From Riptortus pedestris (taxonomy: Eukaryota > Arthropoda > Insecta > Hemiptera > Alydidae), in NCBI GenBank assembly GCA_019009955.1, contig CM032228.1, forward strand, positions 221,005,001 to 221,069,000: a stretch of 64,000 nt of DNA. The letters are read 5' to 3'. Positions 33,330 to 45,399 of the stretch are shown piece after piece. The notes beneath the pieces were generated by a model. The model was not told where the DNA came from. It was given only the letters and a program-made list of their open reading frames with translations, and ran no database searches. How positions within the stretch are numbered: the first letter of the stretch is position 1; every line of letters begins with the position of its first letter. Made by a program: the position numbers and the translations under genes.

Positions 33330-33720
33330 CTAAGATGTGTTATGGCAGGCTGTATTGAGTCGGTGAAGGAGAGGCACATCTTCCAGTGAGATATATAGAT
33401 GAAGGCGAAGGTTATTGGCTGTGAGAGGAAGGAAGGAGGCAAGGGGTGGAAATGGACAATTTCACCCTCCCCCACTTATTATTTCCTCCTTTATCGCCCT
33501 CTCCCCCAATTTCATTATACTCATCTAAATTCTTCCATCATTCCTTATAATTTGTTTTCCCCCGCGCTTCTAATGACTTATAACCCACCTCTCTTATAGA
33601 AAATTTCTTCTCGGCAATCAAAATTGAAGTAATGTTCTCTTAAATTGTCTCATATCTGAGCTGAATCATGTAAAGAGCATTTTAAGGGAAATCACATTAT
33701 GAGGGCGTGTTTTCCTAAAA
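33330..33720. other. Unassigned stretch
   Basis: Short frames overlap on both strands at 33287-33599; none is recognisable. Confidence 0.35.
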
Positions 33721-33723
33721 TAG

Positions 33724-34600
33724 TTTTTAGCAGATTTCCCCTAAGGGAAACCAGCTATTAAGGTCATATTCATGACGCGATTTTCGAAAAATTTCTTCAA
33801 ATGTCCATCGGTCCTACCCTGGAGATCACGAACATGAGGTCCATTCAATATATATATTTGTCTGTTAACGCTCTAGCGGTCGCAATTGTTGTTTGATCGT
33901 TACTAAACGCGATATTTAATCGTTTTATGCAAATAGAAAGATGGAGTTCGTTAATGGCTGAAATCGGACCAGTGGGGGGGGGGGTTATAGGGGGGACTTT
34001 CGAAAATTCGAAATTTTCCGTTATATAGTGTCGGATCAAAAAATGGTATAGAACCAATCTTATTGCAAATTAAATTTATTATAAATATTGCTATATTCAT
34101 TTATTCACTATTTTGAATATTAACCAAGATATTTGCATTTTTATTAAGCGTGTTATTATTATTATTATTTATTAACATCCACTTTTTGCAACTCAGGCTA
34201 ATTGGGACGGGTTTTCTACAGGTTACCATCCTTTTCTAGCCAGGGTGGGATTTTGGAATGTTATTTAATGAATTTCGTCACTAAATAATTTCTTTTGGCC
34301 AGGCGAGAATCGAACTCGCCACTCTAGGTTTGCCATGTGAGATAAAGGTCAACCTTTATTAAGCCTAACCTGAGCCCCTTTATTAAGTGTGTGCGGATAA
34401 CAGAGATGAAATCGGCTGAAGTCGGTTCTTTTCGGGACTTTCCGCCGTATGCTAGTTCGGCCGTTTCCGTAACTGTTCGGCTCACGTGGAATTGTTTTAG
34501 AGACTCGCTATTACTACTGTTATTAGTAGGCAGATTTCTTCATTGTAAAACTACACGTGGGCCTTCTGCTTAGTTCAGCCCCTGGTTGACGGAGTTTTTT
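33724..34600 (-). mobile_element. HX element, full length, with SINE inside
   Basis: Ends: hairpin TTAGCAGATTTCCCC at 33727 and CCCCTGGTTGACGGAG at about 34593. Order follows the 1388-1992 copy. Removing the SINE (34153-34378) and one target duplication leaves about 640 bp. The right part (34390-34560) has GTCGGTTCTTTTCGGGACTT and GGCAGATTTCTTCATTGT. Confidence 0.85.
34139..34392 (-). mobile_element. tRNA-derived SINE inserted in HX
   Basis: SINE body about 34153-34378, minus strand. Flanks TTTATTAAGCGTG (left) and TTTATTAAGTGTG (right) are a 13-bp target duplication with one difference. The HX copy was therefore present before the SINE. Confidence 0.9.
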
Positions 34601-34612
34601 TCAAATGCTCAT

Positions 34613-34800
34613 CGTTGGTATTATTAATCTAGGTCTGGAGTCATGGGTTCGATCCCCGTTTAAGAAATGGAACTTCATTTAATGATGAAATCAGTATATC
34701 TAAGTCTTTGTCCCACCATAGCTAGAAAAGGGTGACACCTTGTATAAAACCCGCCCAAATTAACATGAGCAGTGGAAAGTGAACGCTAAAATATAACGAC
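34613..34800 (+). mobile_element. SINE, decayed
   Basis: GGGTTCGATCCCCGTTTAAG (B box) and GCTAGAAAAGGGTGACACC are recognisable. The 5' 50 bp are diverged. Confidence 0.6.
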
Positions 34801-34842
34801 AATCGATCCTACCTTAGAGAATGAGGTTGTTCCAATTTATAC

Positions 34843-35058
34843 ACATTGGTCAGCCGTGGGTGTTAAGGCTTTGGTTTTAATACTCTTTGTAAACTCCTAT
34901 AACCTTTAATATTCCCTCGCCGGCAATAGAGATTTATTTAGTGACCAACTCACTCAATAAAATCCTTAATCCCAGACTGACTAGAAAGTGGCCATAACCA
35001 GCGGATAACCTTTTGCATTCGTTATTGGAGCATAATGTGGGCGTTAAATAAATAAGAC
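34843..35058 (+). mobile_element. SINE, decayed
   Basis: It follows SINE order: TTGGTCAGCCGTGGGTGTTA, GTGACCAACTCACTC, AGCGGATAACC and GGGCGTTAAATAAATAA. Confidence 0.6.
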
Positions 35059-35199
35059 CATTCCAAAACCCCAGCGCTCAAACTATTAGGATACTCGAAA
35101 ATCGAGAACACCGAGCAACAACTTCTCTGTATGAATATATAGGGTGAAGGTGGCCAGTTTTATAGCTAGGGCTTATATATATTATCTCATGCCTTAAGA

Positions 35200-35375
35200 A
35201 ATGTGGACAGCTTTCCACCCTTTTCTAGCCAGGGTAGGTCTAAGGATTTTATTTAATAAGTTCGTAAACTCCTTAAAAAATTCCTTATGCTCTGTCGGGT
35301 ATAGAACCAACTATTATAGATTATACTCAGTGAGATTGAGACCAAACCCCTAAACTCACAAGACTAATATGAGCT
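35200..35375 (-). mobile_element. SINE, decayed
   Basis: CCACCCTTTTCTAGCCAGGG and ATTTAATAAGTTCGT are clear. The head region (CTCACAAGACTAATATGAGC) is recognisable. Confidence 0.65.
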
Positions 35376-35376
35376 G

Positions 35377-35688
35377 TTGGATCTGAAGTACAAATCTCAC
35401 TGTAAATTCCTTTCTTTGCTACAGTTAACCTTAAATAGCCATAGAGAGAACAATTTTAATTCTGTGAGTGAGTCCAAACTCAGAATCTTTAATAATTGTA
35501 TTTTTAAAGATCTGTGGGACATTTTTGTTTACCAACTAATATTCATAAGATATCAAACTCATGATTCATTTTAGACTGCGCTTAAATATTTTGATACTCC
35601 AATCGAGGGTACACAGCCCAATATTTTGTGAAGCAAGTGTATCCAGGTTGTTACTCAGCAGCAACTTGATGTTAAAACAAGATTATTC
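35377..35688. other. Unassigned stretch
   Basis: A 65-codon + frame at 35377-35574 is not recognisable. Nothing else is seen before the hAT-type element. Confidence 0.35.
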
Positions 35689-35696
35689 ATATAGAG
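35689..35696. repeat. 8-bp target duplication, left
   Basis: ATATAGAG, identical to 36114-36121. Confidence 0.9.
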
Positions 35697-36113
35697 CAGG
35701 GCTTCTTAAACAATGGGTCGCGTAGCAAAATTCTGGGGTCGCGAGAGATAAAAATACAATTTATGTTTTATCTTCAGTTACAACTATGCTTTATCTACAA
35801 TTACAACTTATTCGTCGATTCGACGAATATGTTTTATCTACAGTTACAACCTATTCGTCGATTCGACGATGCTTCTTTTACAAAGAGAAGGTTATCTTTC
35901 CTTTGGAAGGACAAGGCGATTTTCTACTTCCGGATGTATGTAGGCTACTAAGTGGTGAAGGAATACCTGGCCGGATATCCGCCTAGAGTGCGCTCTCATC
36001 GCAGGAAATAAGAAATCCCTACAGTATTATTTTTCTTTTATATTTGTATGGGGTCGTCAAGAAACTCGCAATCATAAATGGGGTCGTAAATTACAAAAGT
36101 TTAAGAAGCCCTG
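35697..36113. mobile_element. hAT-type MITE, 417 bp
   Basis: Terminal inverted repeats CAGGGCTTCTTAAAC and GTTTAAGAAGCCCTG (one mismatch region follows). Subterminal GGGGTCGCGAG and TGGGGTCGTAAA sit where hAT elements often carry such motifs. A perfect 8-bp target duplication is the hAT hallmark. Inside, 35765-35870 holds a tandem unit with TATTCGTCGATTCGACGA twice. No transposase. Confidence 0.92.
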
Positions 36114-36121
36114 ATATAGAG
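36114..36121. repeat. 8-bp target duplication, right
   Basis: ATATAGAG, matching the left copy. Confidence 0.9.
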
Positions 36122-37865
36122 GCTTCTTCTGATGTTTTAAAAGTGGTGCATGGGCTTACTTAAAACTCTATTTGTCATGACTAAAGTGAAATGTATTTAT
36201 TTTCACTGATGTTAACAGACGTAAAAGGATAAGACAAATAGTTTTTATTATCTGTAACAAAGTTATTATATTGAGTCAGTTAATTTCTATACATGGTATT
36301 AAATAGCTAACTCATATAACACATTCACAACCAAATTTTCCAAATTCAATGAATACATTTTCAGAAATGTATGGATTCAATAACTACTTTTAACAAATTG
36401 GTTTTGTTAACAACATAATATTAATTTTAATAACAATCTACATATATAACAAGCATTTTGTGTTTATTGAGAATGTTTATTCTTGTCAGTTATTAGTCTT
36501 AGATTTATTAAAGGATGGGAGGTTTTGTAAACCTTATGAGGTAATATACCTGATGATAAATTATTTGTTCAACAATTTTTGTGATTTTTATATACTGCAG
36601 TTTCATTTCATACCTGAAAATTTTTTATATTATTCATTCCGTGAATAAAAACATACTTCAGGAAAAAAGTTCTTTAATTTGTTTTTAGAGATTTAATTCA
36701 TTCAAGCAGTGTGTTAAGAGTTCAACTTCCACAAATGATACGCTATTCTGAAAATATGTTTTGTATAACCCGGAATTAAATAAACTAATGTTCAGTGCAT
36801 CACAACTCATTCAAGTAATGCACACCTACACAAGGGGTTTACACTTACGCCTTAGTTGTTAATTACTTCGAAATAGAACTTTCTTTTGATTTTCAAACAA
36901 AGCTTTATATTTTTAATTCTCTGAATACTAATGGCATAAAAAAATTGCTGAACGTATATTATAATCTCATAAATATATCTGTTTTGCATAAGCATATAAA
37001 TTACCTATCATTAATCTAATTGAAGATGAATGTAAAATTTATTTTAAAACATAATTTTACCTGGTAATAATACGGTGTGGTGTCTTAGCTGAACGTGTTT
37101 ATGCATTAATGGCTAGTTGAATTTCGAAGTTAGTCGCCGAAGTTGTGCAAGAGACAATTTTTACCGAATCAGAGCTGAGCATTTCAGAACACTCATTGAT
37201 AATTAACTTCTTTTAAGACAAGAGTTGGATTAAAAAAACGAAAGACTTTCATAATATTCATGGCTGACAAAATATTGAGAAATATATTACTTAAAGGACT
37301 AGTTACTACATTCGTTATACCGTTACACACGAGCAGAATTACGCCTTCTATATTTTTCTACATGCAGAGGAAGGTGTGTTATCAACGAAACTAGGACATA
37401 TAAATGTTTTGTGGCATATATTATTTCGTGTAGTGTATATCGACTTGGTTTCAGCCGTTTCATAAATACATTTTGACTATAATAACATTGGTAAAAATAA
37501 GAAACCACAGTGGACATTATAATTTATTAATCGAAGGAACATACATCTTTGAACCCAATTCTGGAAAGTAACCTTCATTACTTACTCAGAGGATTGACTT
37601 GATTTAATTGAATTAATATGGTTCAAAACAATTTAAAATACCTATCAAATAATTAGTTCATATAATATTTGGTAGGAAGTGCATTAACTAAGGGGACAAA
37701 ATATAAATGAAATGCCCATTACTCGATTCAACATGAATTTAACGATGAATGATGGATATTAATAAGTTTATATTGCGTTCGACAGAGCATAATAATAAAA
37801 TGTAGCAGATCAAATTACTAAATAGCTGGCTAGAGATCGGATTAATTGAATTCAATTTAAAATAA
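36122..37865. other. Unassigned AT-rich stretch
   Basis: No gene, RNA or family repeat recognised in 1.7 kb. Frames at 36460-36648 (+) and 37323-37517 (-) look like chance. Confidence 0.4.
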
Positions 37866-38288
37866 TATAAAATCCGCCACACAGGGGCTGCGTTAACTAA
37901 GCAGATTTCCCACGTGCGCCACGTATTTGCATGTGTCTCAAATCGTAAAAGTTCAATGAGAACAATATTTAGTATTTAGGTTTCAAATAGTGAATAAAGA
38001 AATATCTCGGTTAATATTAAATATAGAAAAAACATGTATATGCCAAAATTTATAGGACATTATATTTGCAATAATATTGATTGCATAAATGTTTTCGATC
38101 CGACGCAAGAAAAATGGAGATATTTCGAATCTGTGAAATATCCCCCCTAAGCCCCCCCCCCCACGGTTCTGATTTCATACATAAATGATCTTTCTTTTTA
38201 CATAAAATGATTTAAAATCGAGTTTGGTAAGGAATAAACCAAAATTGCGACTGCTAGAGACATGCGCGCGCGCGCGTGTGTGTGTGTG

Positions 38289-38350
<62 letters not shown>

Positions 38351-38486
38351 AGAACTGACCTCATTTTTCTCATCTACAAGGTAGGATCGACGGTCATATG
38401 AAGGTTTTTTTTTTTTTTTTTTTTTTAAATAGCGTTATGAGTACAACCCCAATAGCTGATTTCTCTTAAGGTAAATCTGCTAATAA
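37866..38486 (+). mobile_element. HX element, full length, variant
   Basis: Begins ATCCGCCACACAGGGGCTGC and ends with a mutated terminal hairpin and CTAA at about 38486 (followed by T). The middle has CCCCCCCCCC near 38150 and an expanded (CG)n(GT)n(AT)n tract at 38263-38342. The GATTTCTCTTAAGG arm has one change. A poly(T) run lies at 38405-38426. Confidence 0.85.
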
Positions 38487-39496
38487 ATGATACCCAAAAA
38501 AAATCATGCCACATGCATCATACAAAATTTACATACTTTCCCCCTGTTACAACTAATTAAGGAATGAAGTGAATCTATTGTTGTTTGAACATTCATAAAA
38601 TAATTTCTTTCAAAATACTCATAATTAGCTTCTACTTAAAAATTATATCTAGACATTTTAATTTTAAAAAACAAAAATTGCCTTGCATTTTCTACGATTC
38701 GGGAAAATGACAAAGTAACGCTTTAAGTTATTAAAAATGATTTTATTTTCTCTACTGGTTGTGTAAAATAGAAGCACTCTTACCTACGCCTGTCTGTTAC
38801 GTCCGAAGGCTATGTAACATTCTGTTAGCGTAGGTAGCCTAATATTAAGATAAATATATCATAACATAGATTACATTGAGGTTTCCTTTAAATTAAAATA
38901 GTAATAATAGTATTCACGTTTGTGCTGCTCTAGTAATATTATCTCATGCTTCTAGACTATAAATCGGGACCGTGAAATGAATAATGTACCTCATATGAGG
39001 TATATTATATATTAGTCATAATATCTTAAAGTAACTTTATTGTAGAGTAGGATGTCCAGAGAAGGCGAAAAAAAAGTCACTTAAGGCCATAAATATCGGC
39101 GAGTTGGGGAGGACACATAAATCTTGTGTGAAGATAGCAAAAGGTGCGTGACTCACATCTGGCAGGCTCTAAGATAACAGCCCTTCCGCTTCCTTATCTC
39201 TTATCAGACAAAAAGAGATACTAACTATTGGGTTGGGCAGTTGAATGTTTTTGCTTTAGTTTAAAGCACTAGGCCTGTTAAGGTCTGATGAGGGTGAAAG
39301 TATATACTCGCGACGTAATGAATACCTCCGCCATCTTAATTAGGGATCAACGGACTTTAGATATTAGTAGATTAAATTCCTTTCTGCCCTACAACCAAAG
39401 GTATGGGCAATATATATACCACGGGCTGTTTATAATCATAAGTTTGTCCATAGGTAAATAGGCATTCGGTGCAAGTGGTAAGTTCCCACAAATTTA
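38487..39496. other. Unassigned stretch
   Basis: Short palindromes only: TACCTCATATGAGGTA (38990-39005) and CCTACGC...GCGTAGG (about 38783-38834). No gene seen. Confidence 0.4.
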
Positions 39497-39870
39497 AAAG
39501 TCCGTCACGCAGGGGCTCCGTTGACTAAGCAGATTTCCCAACGTACATCACGTAATTGCATTTATCTAAAAACTTAAAACTTCAATGAGAACAATTTTTG
39601 GTTTTAGGCGTCCAATAAAGTGCTTCATAATCTAACAGCTTATTGTTAATTTGACATGAGTAGGAGTGGGTTTACTGAAGGCATGTAGGTTTACATGATA
39701 GTGAAAATACGTACACAACAACATTTATAGAATATTACATTTGCAATAAGATTGGTTTTATACAATTTTTCGATCCGAGGCATAATAAAGGAGATATTTT
39801 AAATTTTCCAATCCCCTCCTCTAAACCCCGACTATTCAAGTAGGCACAATAACAAATATGATCTTTAGTG
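39497..39870 (+). mobile_element. HX element, 5' two-thirds
   Basis: Starts AAAAGTCCGTCACGCAGGGG. Includes the variant AGTAGGAGTGGGTTTACTGA segment and CAATTTTTCGATCCGAGG, ending in a decayed C-rich tract. Confidence 0.75.
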
Positions 39871-39939
39871 TTGAATCAAAAAGTTCAATATCGCATATGG
39901 CATAGATAAAATAAATATTTTCTAGTAATGAAAATACGA

Positions 39940-40382
39940 AAAATGTTAATTCATGACGTCATCACTTGACGAATTTGCATGTATCTCGCATAAAGGTCTC
40001 TTGAAAGCAATAGTTGGTATTTAAACTTAAAATAAAGGGATTCACGATATAACTGCTTATTGTTAATATGAAATAAGTAGGATAGAGTGTTTAACGAAGG
40101 GCGAAAACTAAAACCCTAAATATCGGCCCCCTAAAACTTAAAATCTAAATATCTCGGTTAATGCTCATGATACAGAAATTATGTTTGCAATAAGATTAGT
40201 TATAAACCCTTTTGCTATCCGACGTCTAATAACGGAGATATTTCGAATATACATATAATTTTGAACGGTCCTCGTTTTCATCTTCTAGGTAGGATCGATG
40301 GGCGTTTGAAGAAATTTTTTTTAAAATCTCATCATGAGTACGACCTCAATAGCTGGTTTTCCTTAAGGGAAAATATGCTAAA
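39940..40382 (+). mobile_element. HX element, 3' part
   Basis: Starts in variant 5' sequence (TGACGTCATCACTTGACGAA) and ends with a mutated hairpin, ...AAAATATGCTAA, at about 40382. The next HX copy starts at once. Confidence 0.7.
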
Positions 40383-40865
40383 ACCCGTGACGCAGGAGCT
40401 GCGTAAACTGAGTATATTTCCAAGGAACTGTGATGGCCTACATCATATACTCTCCACTTCACCAGTGTAACAAACTTATATATTAAAAAAAAAAATGTTT
40501 AGTATGGTTGAAATGCTTAGATACTCATATTGAAAGTCACTTTAGCAGGAATGGGTGTTTACTGAGGACTGATATCTAAAAAATGCAAATATCTCTATAA
40601 ATTAATATTCGACTCAGATAAAAATGTATTGAACAAGAAATTGAAATTTGCTATAATTCAAGGTTGTTTATATATCTTTGTACAGACGATTAATAATGGA
40701 TATATTTCGATTTTTTTTTTTTTTATTTTTTTTATTATTAATTTTTCGAATCTAGAAATCCCCTTCTTCCTAAGCCAATATTTCCATCAACGAGCTTGAT
40801 CTTCCATCGAGTAATTATCAAACAATAATTATAAAGTTGTGATAGCGACCTCAAACCCCGATTTT
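40383..40865 (+). mobile_element. HX element, head-to-tail neighbour, 5' part
   Basis: Starts ACCCGTGACGCAGGAGCTGC directly after the CTAA of the previous copy. Continues with AGGAATGGGTGTTTACTGAG and a decayed middle, and stops near GTGATAGCGACC. Confidence 0.7.
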
Positions 40866-43505
40866 TACGTCCTTTTTTTTTTAAAACAGCTGCCTAAATT
40901 AATCATGGTAATGAATTTCATAATCAAATCATAAATTATTGAAGTTTCTCACATACAATTAGTATCCGGTAAAATATTGTACTCGTGCGTAAGAAGGAGG
41001 TACTGTGCCGCCAATAGCCTGGTCGTGTTCAATAACAAAAATATTTTTGGCACAAGATACTTATGCTATTATTGTATATTACATTAGCGAGCAAAATAAC
41101 CTCAATAATATACACAATATAAATCATAAAGCAAACTCATTAGAGTAGTCAAGAGAACTGAGCTAAGAGTAGTTGTAAATCATTTCAATAATCTCTCATG
41201 TTTACCACATGAAAGGAGATTTGCCAAAAATGATGTACTAATAAACTCAACAGTAACTCACAAAGTAGATGTCAAGGACTCTATGTCACTAAATAAGTCG
41301 TTGTCAATCAAACTTGGTCATTGTAGTAATGTTTTTTTAGCAGACTTGAGGTAAGGTTATTAAGTTATGGATTTTGTACTCCTAACGAGATTTTAGAAAG
41401 AATTCGTCAAATGTCCATCGTTCCTACCAAGGAGATATATACTAATTAAAGGACTAATTTATAATAATTTTGATAATTGAAAGCTCCACTGCAAGAAGGA
41501 GTTTGTTACAATCACTCAGAAAAGCGTAAATAGCACTAGCAAGATTGCTTTTGTGACTCCAATTGTGTACATAATTGATATAATTATTATCCATGTACCT
41601 TGGGTTAAAGTATTTTGTTTTTTATTTTGCACAGTTGTTTTGTCGTTGAGAAATTGGTTTAAAGACTCAGTTAGGGAAATGGCAACATAGTTCACCCTAC
41701 GTCAAGTTTACTTCACTAATCGACGTAGTAAAAAAAGGTTTTACAGCACTTCTTTTAAAAATAGTTCATTTTTGAATGATGCTAGATATTTACTACATTC
41801 GTCAAGCGAAAAATATCTGAAATTTCTTTAAAATATGAAAATAGAAATTTGTCGTGGATGCAATATTTCCTTTACTTCATATAATGTAAACAATTTAATT
41901 TATATTTAAATACTCTCGGAAGATCGGAGTACTAATCGGAAAATTGGATCCATAAAAAAATATGTACTTAGTGTTATCTTGGTTTGTCCTTCAGTAGTTT
42001 TACTACATCGAATGTTCCTATCCAAAACAGTATCCCTTTGTTTAATAACCTACATCTCGTACCTCTTTTTAGTTTTAGTTTTTTTTTCTCTACACACTGC
42101 ATTTATTTTTTGACAAGGAGACATCTTCAACAATCACCCATGCCATGTCAAATAAAAATTAAAGAAAAAAAATAATGAGAAAATTCTTGAAAAGAAACTT
42201 TTCATAAAATCTTAAATTTTGATTATTTGAGCACTTTTTTAGGTTCTTTGAACATATGGGACAGTTCCTGAAACCTCCTTTTTGCTTTCGACTCTTCAGT
42301 TGTGTCTAAAACTATAGAAATGATAATGATAGATTTAAAACTGTTTAGAAACCGCTGAATGAACTTTACTCTAATTAGACACCCATGAGGAGCTACTATA
42401 CATAATCAAATTTCCAACACGCCTAACTAATTACTAATGTCAGAATAGCATGCTGTGTCCTAGGGCCATTTTTTTTTTTTTGGCACTGTTATTATACTAA
42501 ATTAATTGTAAGTTCGTCGTAACTTGACATATGAAAATACCTTGTTTATTTTGAACCCCACGAACAACAAATAAATTGTAATCATGAGTTAGTATGAGCA
42601 TTAGGTGAAAAAAAATAGTTAGGTTAAATCAGGAAGAACTAACTCAAATGCCTTCAAAATAAGTTCAACTCAGCTAAAACAAATCTGGATTACCGTAAAA
42701 TAAAAAAAATAAAACTATAGAAAAAACTAACATCGACGAATAAGAGAGTTTGAAATAGAGAGGTATATTATTATATTGTAGATAATAAGAGGTAAAACTG
42801 ATAAAATAGGGATGAGTAATTGAATGACGTCATTAAAAGAGGCGAGGAATTTAATTAATCTTTGAAGTGTTCTAGAGATATAAAAACAAAGTCCTTGACC
42901 AAGGTAATTAATGAAATAGCAAATAGGACAATGGTGGGCCAGGGACGGATGCAGGCACAATGCCCCTTCCTATCGGCTTAGTTCTCTCACTCTCTCTCTC
43001 TCTTTATTCTAATTCTATACACTACTATTCTAAAATAAAATGAGCCCTATTAATAATTTGACCCTGGCTCAGAAATTCCTCCCCGATGCTCAGAAAAGAG
43101 AAAAATAAGCTAGGTGAATGTAATACCGGGCAAGGGAATACCAATGAAAGTAAAACAGTTACAGGAATAAAATCTGTTGAGTAACAGTATTACCGGACAC
43201 ATCAATGGGAGAGAAGAACTCAGAAAGGGATTTTAGGAGCCGTTAAAGAGCAGCTATGCTCCTAATAACTAAACCAATGATTCTATATGACGAATCTTAA
43301 ATAATATTAAATAAATTAAAACAGCCTTTTTTTCACTCCACATCATTAAAGCATTCTACAAGCGTCACAACCAAGTTTAGTCATTTCAAAATATCATAAT
43401 ACTAAATAAAATAGACACTTCTTTACAAAAGGCCATGCAAAAGAAGCTTTTGGAATTAGCAGATGAAACTGCTGATTGGGAAATTAATTTTGAGCTGTAA
43501 TATAG
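40866..43505. other. Mostly unassigned AT-rich stretch
   Basis: An HX 3'-block fragment lies at 41336-41445 on the minus strand (TTTAGCAGACTTGAGG...CAAATGTCCATCGTTCCTACC). Otherwise nothing is recognised; (CT)n at about 42990-43005. Confidence 0.4.
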
Positions 43506-43509
43506 TCCT

Positions 43510-43710
43510 ATTATTATGATGATTATTTTTAACGTCCACGTTTTGTTACGAAATGGGACAGGTTGTCTACAGGGTATCACCCTTTTCTGGCCGGGATGAG
43601 ACTATGGATTTTAATTAACGAGTTCGTCATTAAATAAACTCCTCTTGCCCAGACGTGAATCGAACTCGCCACACTAGGTTACTACTACAGGGGGCTAACC
43701 TGAGCCCAAA
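43510..43710 (-). mobile_element. tRNA-derived SINE
   Basis: Starts near ATTATTTTTAACGTCCACG, with CACCCTTTTCTGGCCGGG and GTGAATCGAACTCGCC, and ends GGCTAACCTGAGCCC. About 15 bp are missing before the head. Confidence 0.8.
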
Positions 43711-43719
43711 GGTATTAAA

Positions 43720-44405
43720 AAGTCGCTTAGTCTGCGTAAACTAAGCAGATTTCCCACGTGAAGTTTTACAATAGAGAAATCTGCCTAATAACAACTGTAG
43801 TAGTAAGAAACCTCTAAACCTAAAACATTATTTAGGGCGTAATAACCCAGTAGTTTCTAGCCCCAAAAAACAGTTAACCTAACCTCTAAACCTATTCACG
43901 AGGGACGAATAGTTAAGGAAAAGCCCGCCAGAGCTCTCGGTGGAAAGTCCGAACATAGCCTACTGTTGACCATACGCAGAATACAAATGCAAATATCTCG
44001 GTTAATATTCAAGATACAGAATAAATGTATAGAACAATATTTATAGTAAATTTAATTTGCAATAAGATGTATTCTATACAATTTTTCAATCCGACGCATA
44101 ATAACGGAGATATTTTGAATTTTCAAAAATCCTCCCTCTAAACCCCCACTCCCACTGGTCCAATTTCAGCCATTAACGAACTTGATCTTCCTTTTTACAT
44201 AAAACGATTAAATTCCGAGTTTGGTAACGATCAAACAAAAATTGCGACCTCTAGAGCGTTAACAGACAAATATATATATATAATTTTGAACGGACCTCAT
44301 TTTCGTCATCTCCTGGGTAGGATCGATGGACATTTGAAGAAATTTTTCGAAACTCGCATCATGAGTACGACCTCAATAGCTGATTTCCCTTAGGGGAAAT
44401 CTGCT
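43720..44405 (+). mobile_element. HX element, full length
   Basis: Both ends present: AGTCGCTTAGTCTGCGTAAA at 43721 and a terminal hairpin ending CTAA at 44405. Inner 5' blocks CAATAGAGAAATCTGCC and GGACGAATAGTTAAGG occur as in 1800-1930. Directly followed by another copy. Confidence 0.88.
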
Positions 44406-44812
44406 AAAAGTCCGTCACGCAGGAGCTGCGTAAACTAAGCAGATTTCCCACGTGAGAAATCTCCATACGAGAGGCGAACAGTTACGGCAAATGGCCGAAC
44501 TAGCTTTTGGCGAGAAATTCTGTCATCAGTTATCAATTAATAAAAATGCAAATATCTTGGTTAATATTGAAGATAGAGAATAAATGTATAAAACAATATT
44601 TATAGTAAATTTAATTTGCAATAAGATTATTTTTATACAATTTTTTGATTCGACGTATGGTAACGGAGATATTTCAAATTTTCGAAAATCCCCCCCTATA
44701 CCCCCTCTCCCACTGTTCCGATTTTAGCCATTAACAAACTTAATCTGTCTTTTTGCATTAACGTTTAAATATCGAGTTTGGTAACGATCAAACAAAAATT
44801 GCGACCATTTTA
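44406..44812 (+). mobile_element. HX element, head-to-tail neighbour, 3' end missing
   Basis: Starts AAGTCCGTCACGCAGGAGCT immediately after the preceding CTAA. Runs through CCGAACTAGCTTTTGGCG, the AT-rich block and the C-rich tract, and stops at AAAAATTGCGACC. Confidence 0.85.
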
Positions 44813-45185
44813 ATGTACTCGTGCTTCTGTAAGCTTTTAGATTATTGCTAAATTGTAAATTTTGTTAGAAATTTTAGATGAACTTTTCTCATTTTTTTTA
44901 TTTATTTTTTATCTAGTGCTCGTACAGTAATCATTCAGTGCATGAGGACCGAATGATAAGTGTTAAGTGCACTATTAAAATAATGTTTCTAATTGTATTC
45001 CATAAAATAATACGATTTGGCCTGCATATTTACTAATTGATTTAACCTTTTAATTAGAAGGGTTTAATTAAAGCATAAATATTTTATTAGTCCACCATTG
45101 TTGCTGCATTAAAAATACATCTATTCACATTCTAACTCGAATCTCCTGGCTGGTGTAGGTCCATGCGTGTGTCAACGGAGGAAAA
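44813..45185. other. Unassigned AT-rich stretch
   Basis: Nothing recognised. Confidence 0.4.
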
Positions 45186-45189
45186 AAAG

Positions 45190-45262
45190 TTATCACCTCC
45201 ACTACAGTTTATCTCTTTATTCCAGAACTAGCTTTCGAGAACCCAGTCTCACCATCAGTGTA
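45190..45262 (-). ncRNA. Hammerhead-like motif C2
   Basis: Minus strand: CTGATGG-T-GAGA-CTGGGT-TCTC-GAAA-GCTA, then GTTCTGGAATAAAG. It matches C1 (19770-19850). The stem is perfect; the last core A is G here. Confidence 0.4.
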
Positions 45263-45399
45263 GTGTAATTGTGTGCCGTTTTGGATTTCAGAGAAATCTT
45301 GACCAGCTGCATATCAACTGGAATGGAGGTTAAAGTGGAGGTCGATGTATATGGATATTTTATGATTCTGTTTATGAATGAGTTGGTTAATAATACTGT

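Noticed and set aside
43720..44812. CRISPR-like repeated palindromes in HX copies
   Set aside because: The repeats are element termini at irregular spacing in a eukaryotic context; there are no regular spacers and no cas genes.
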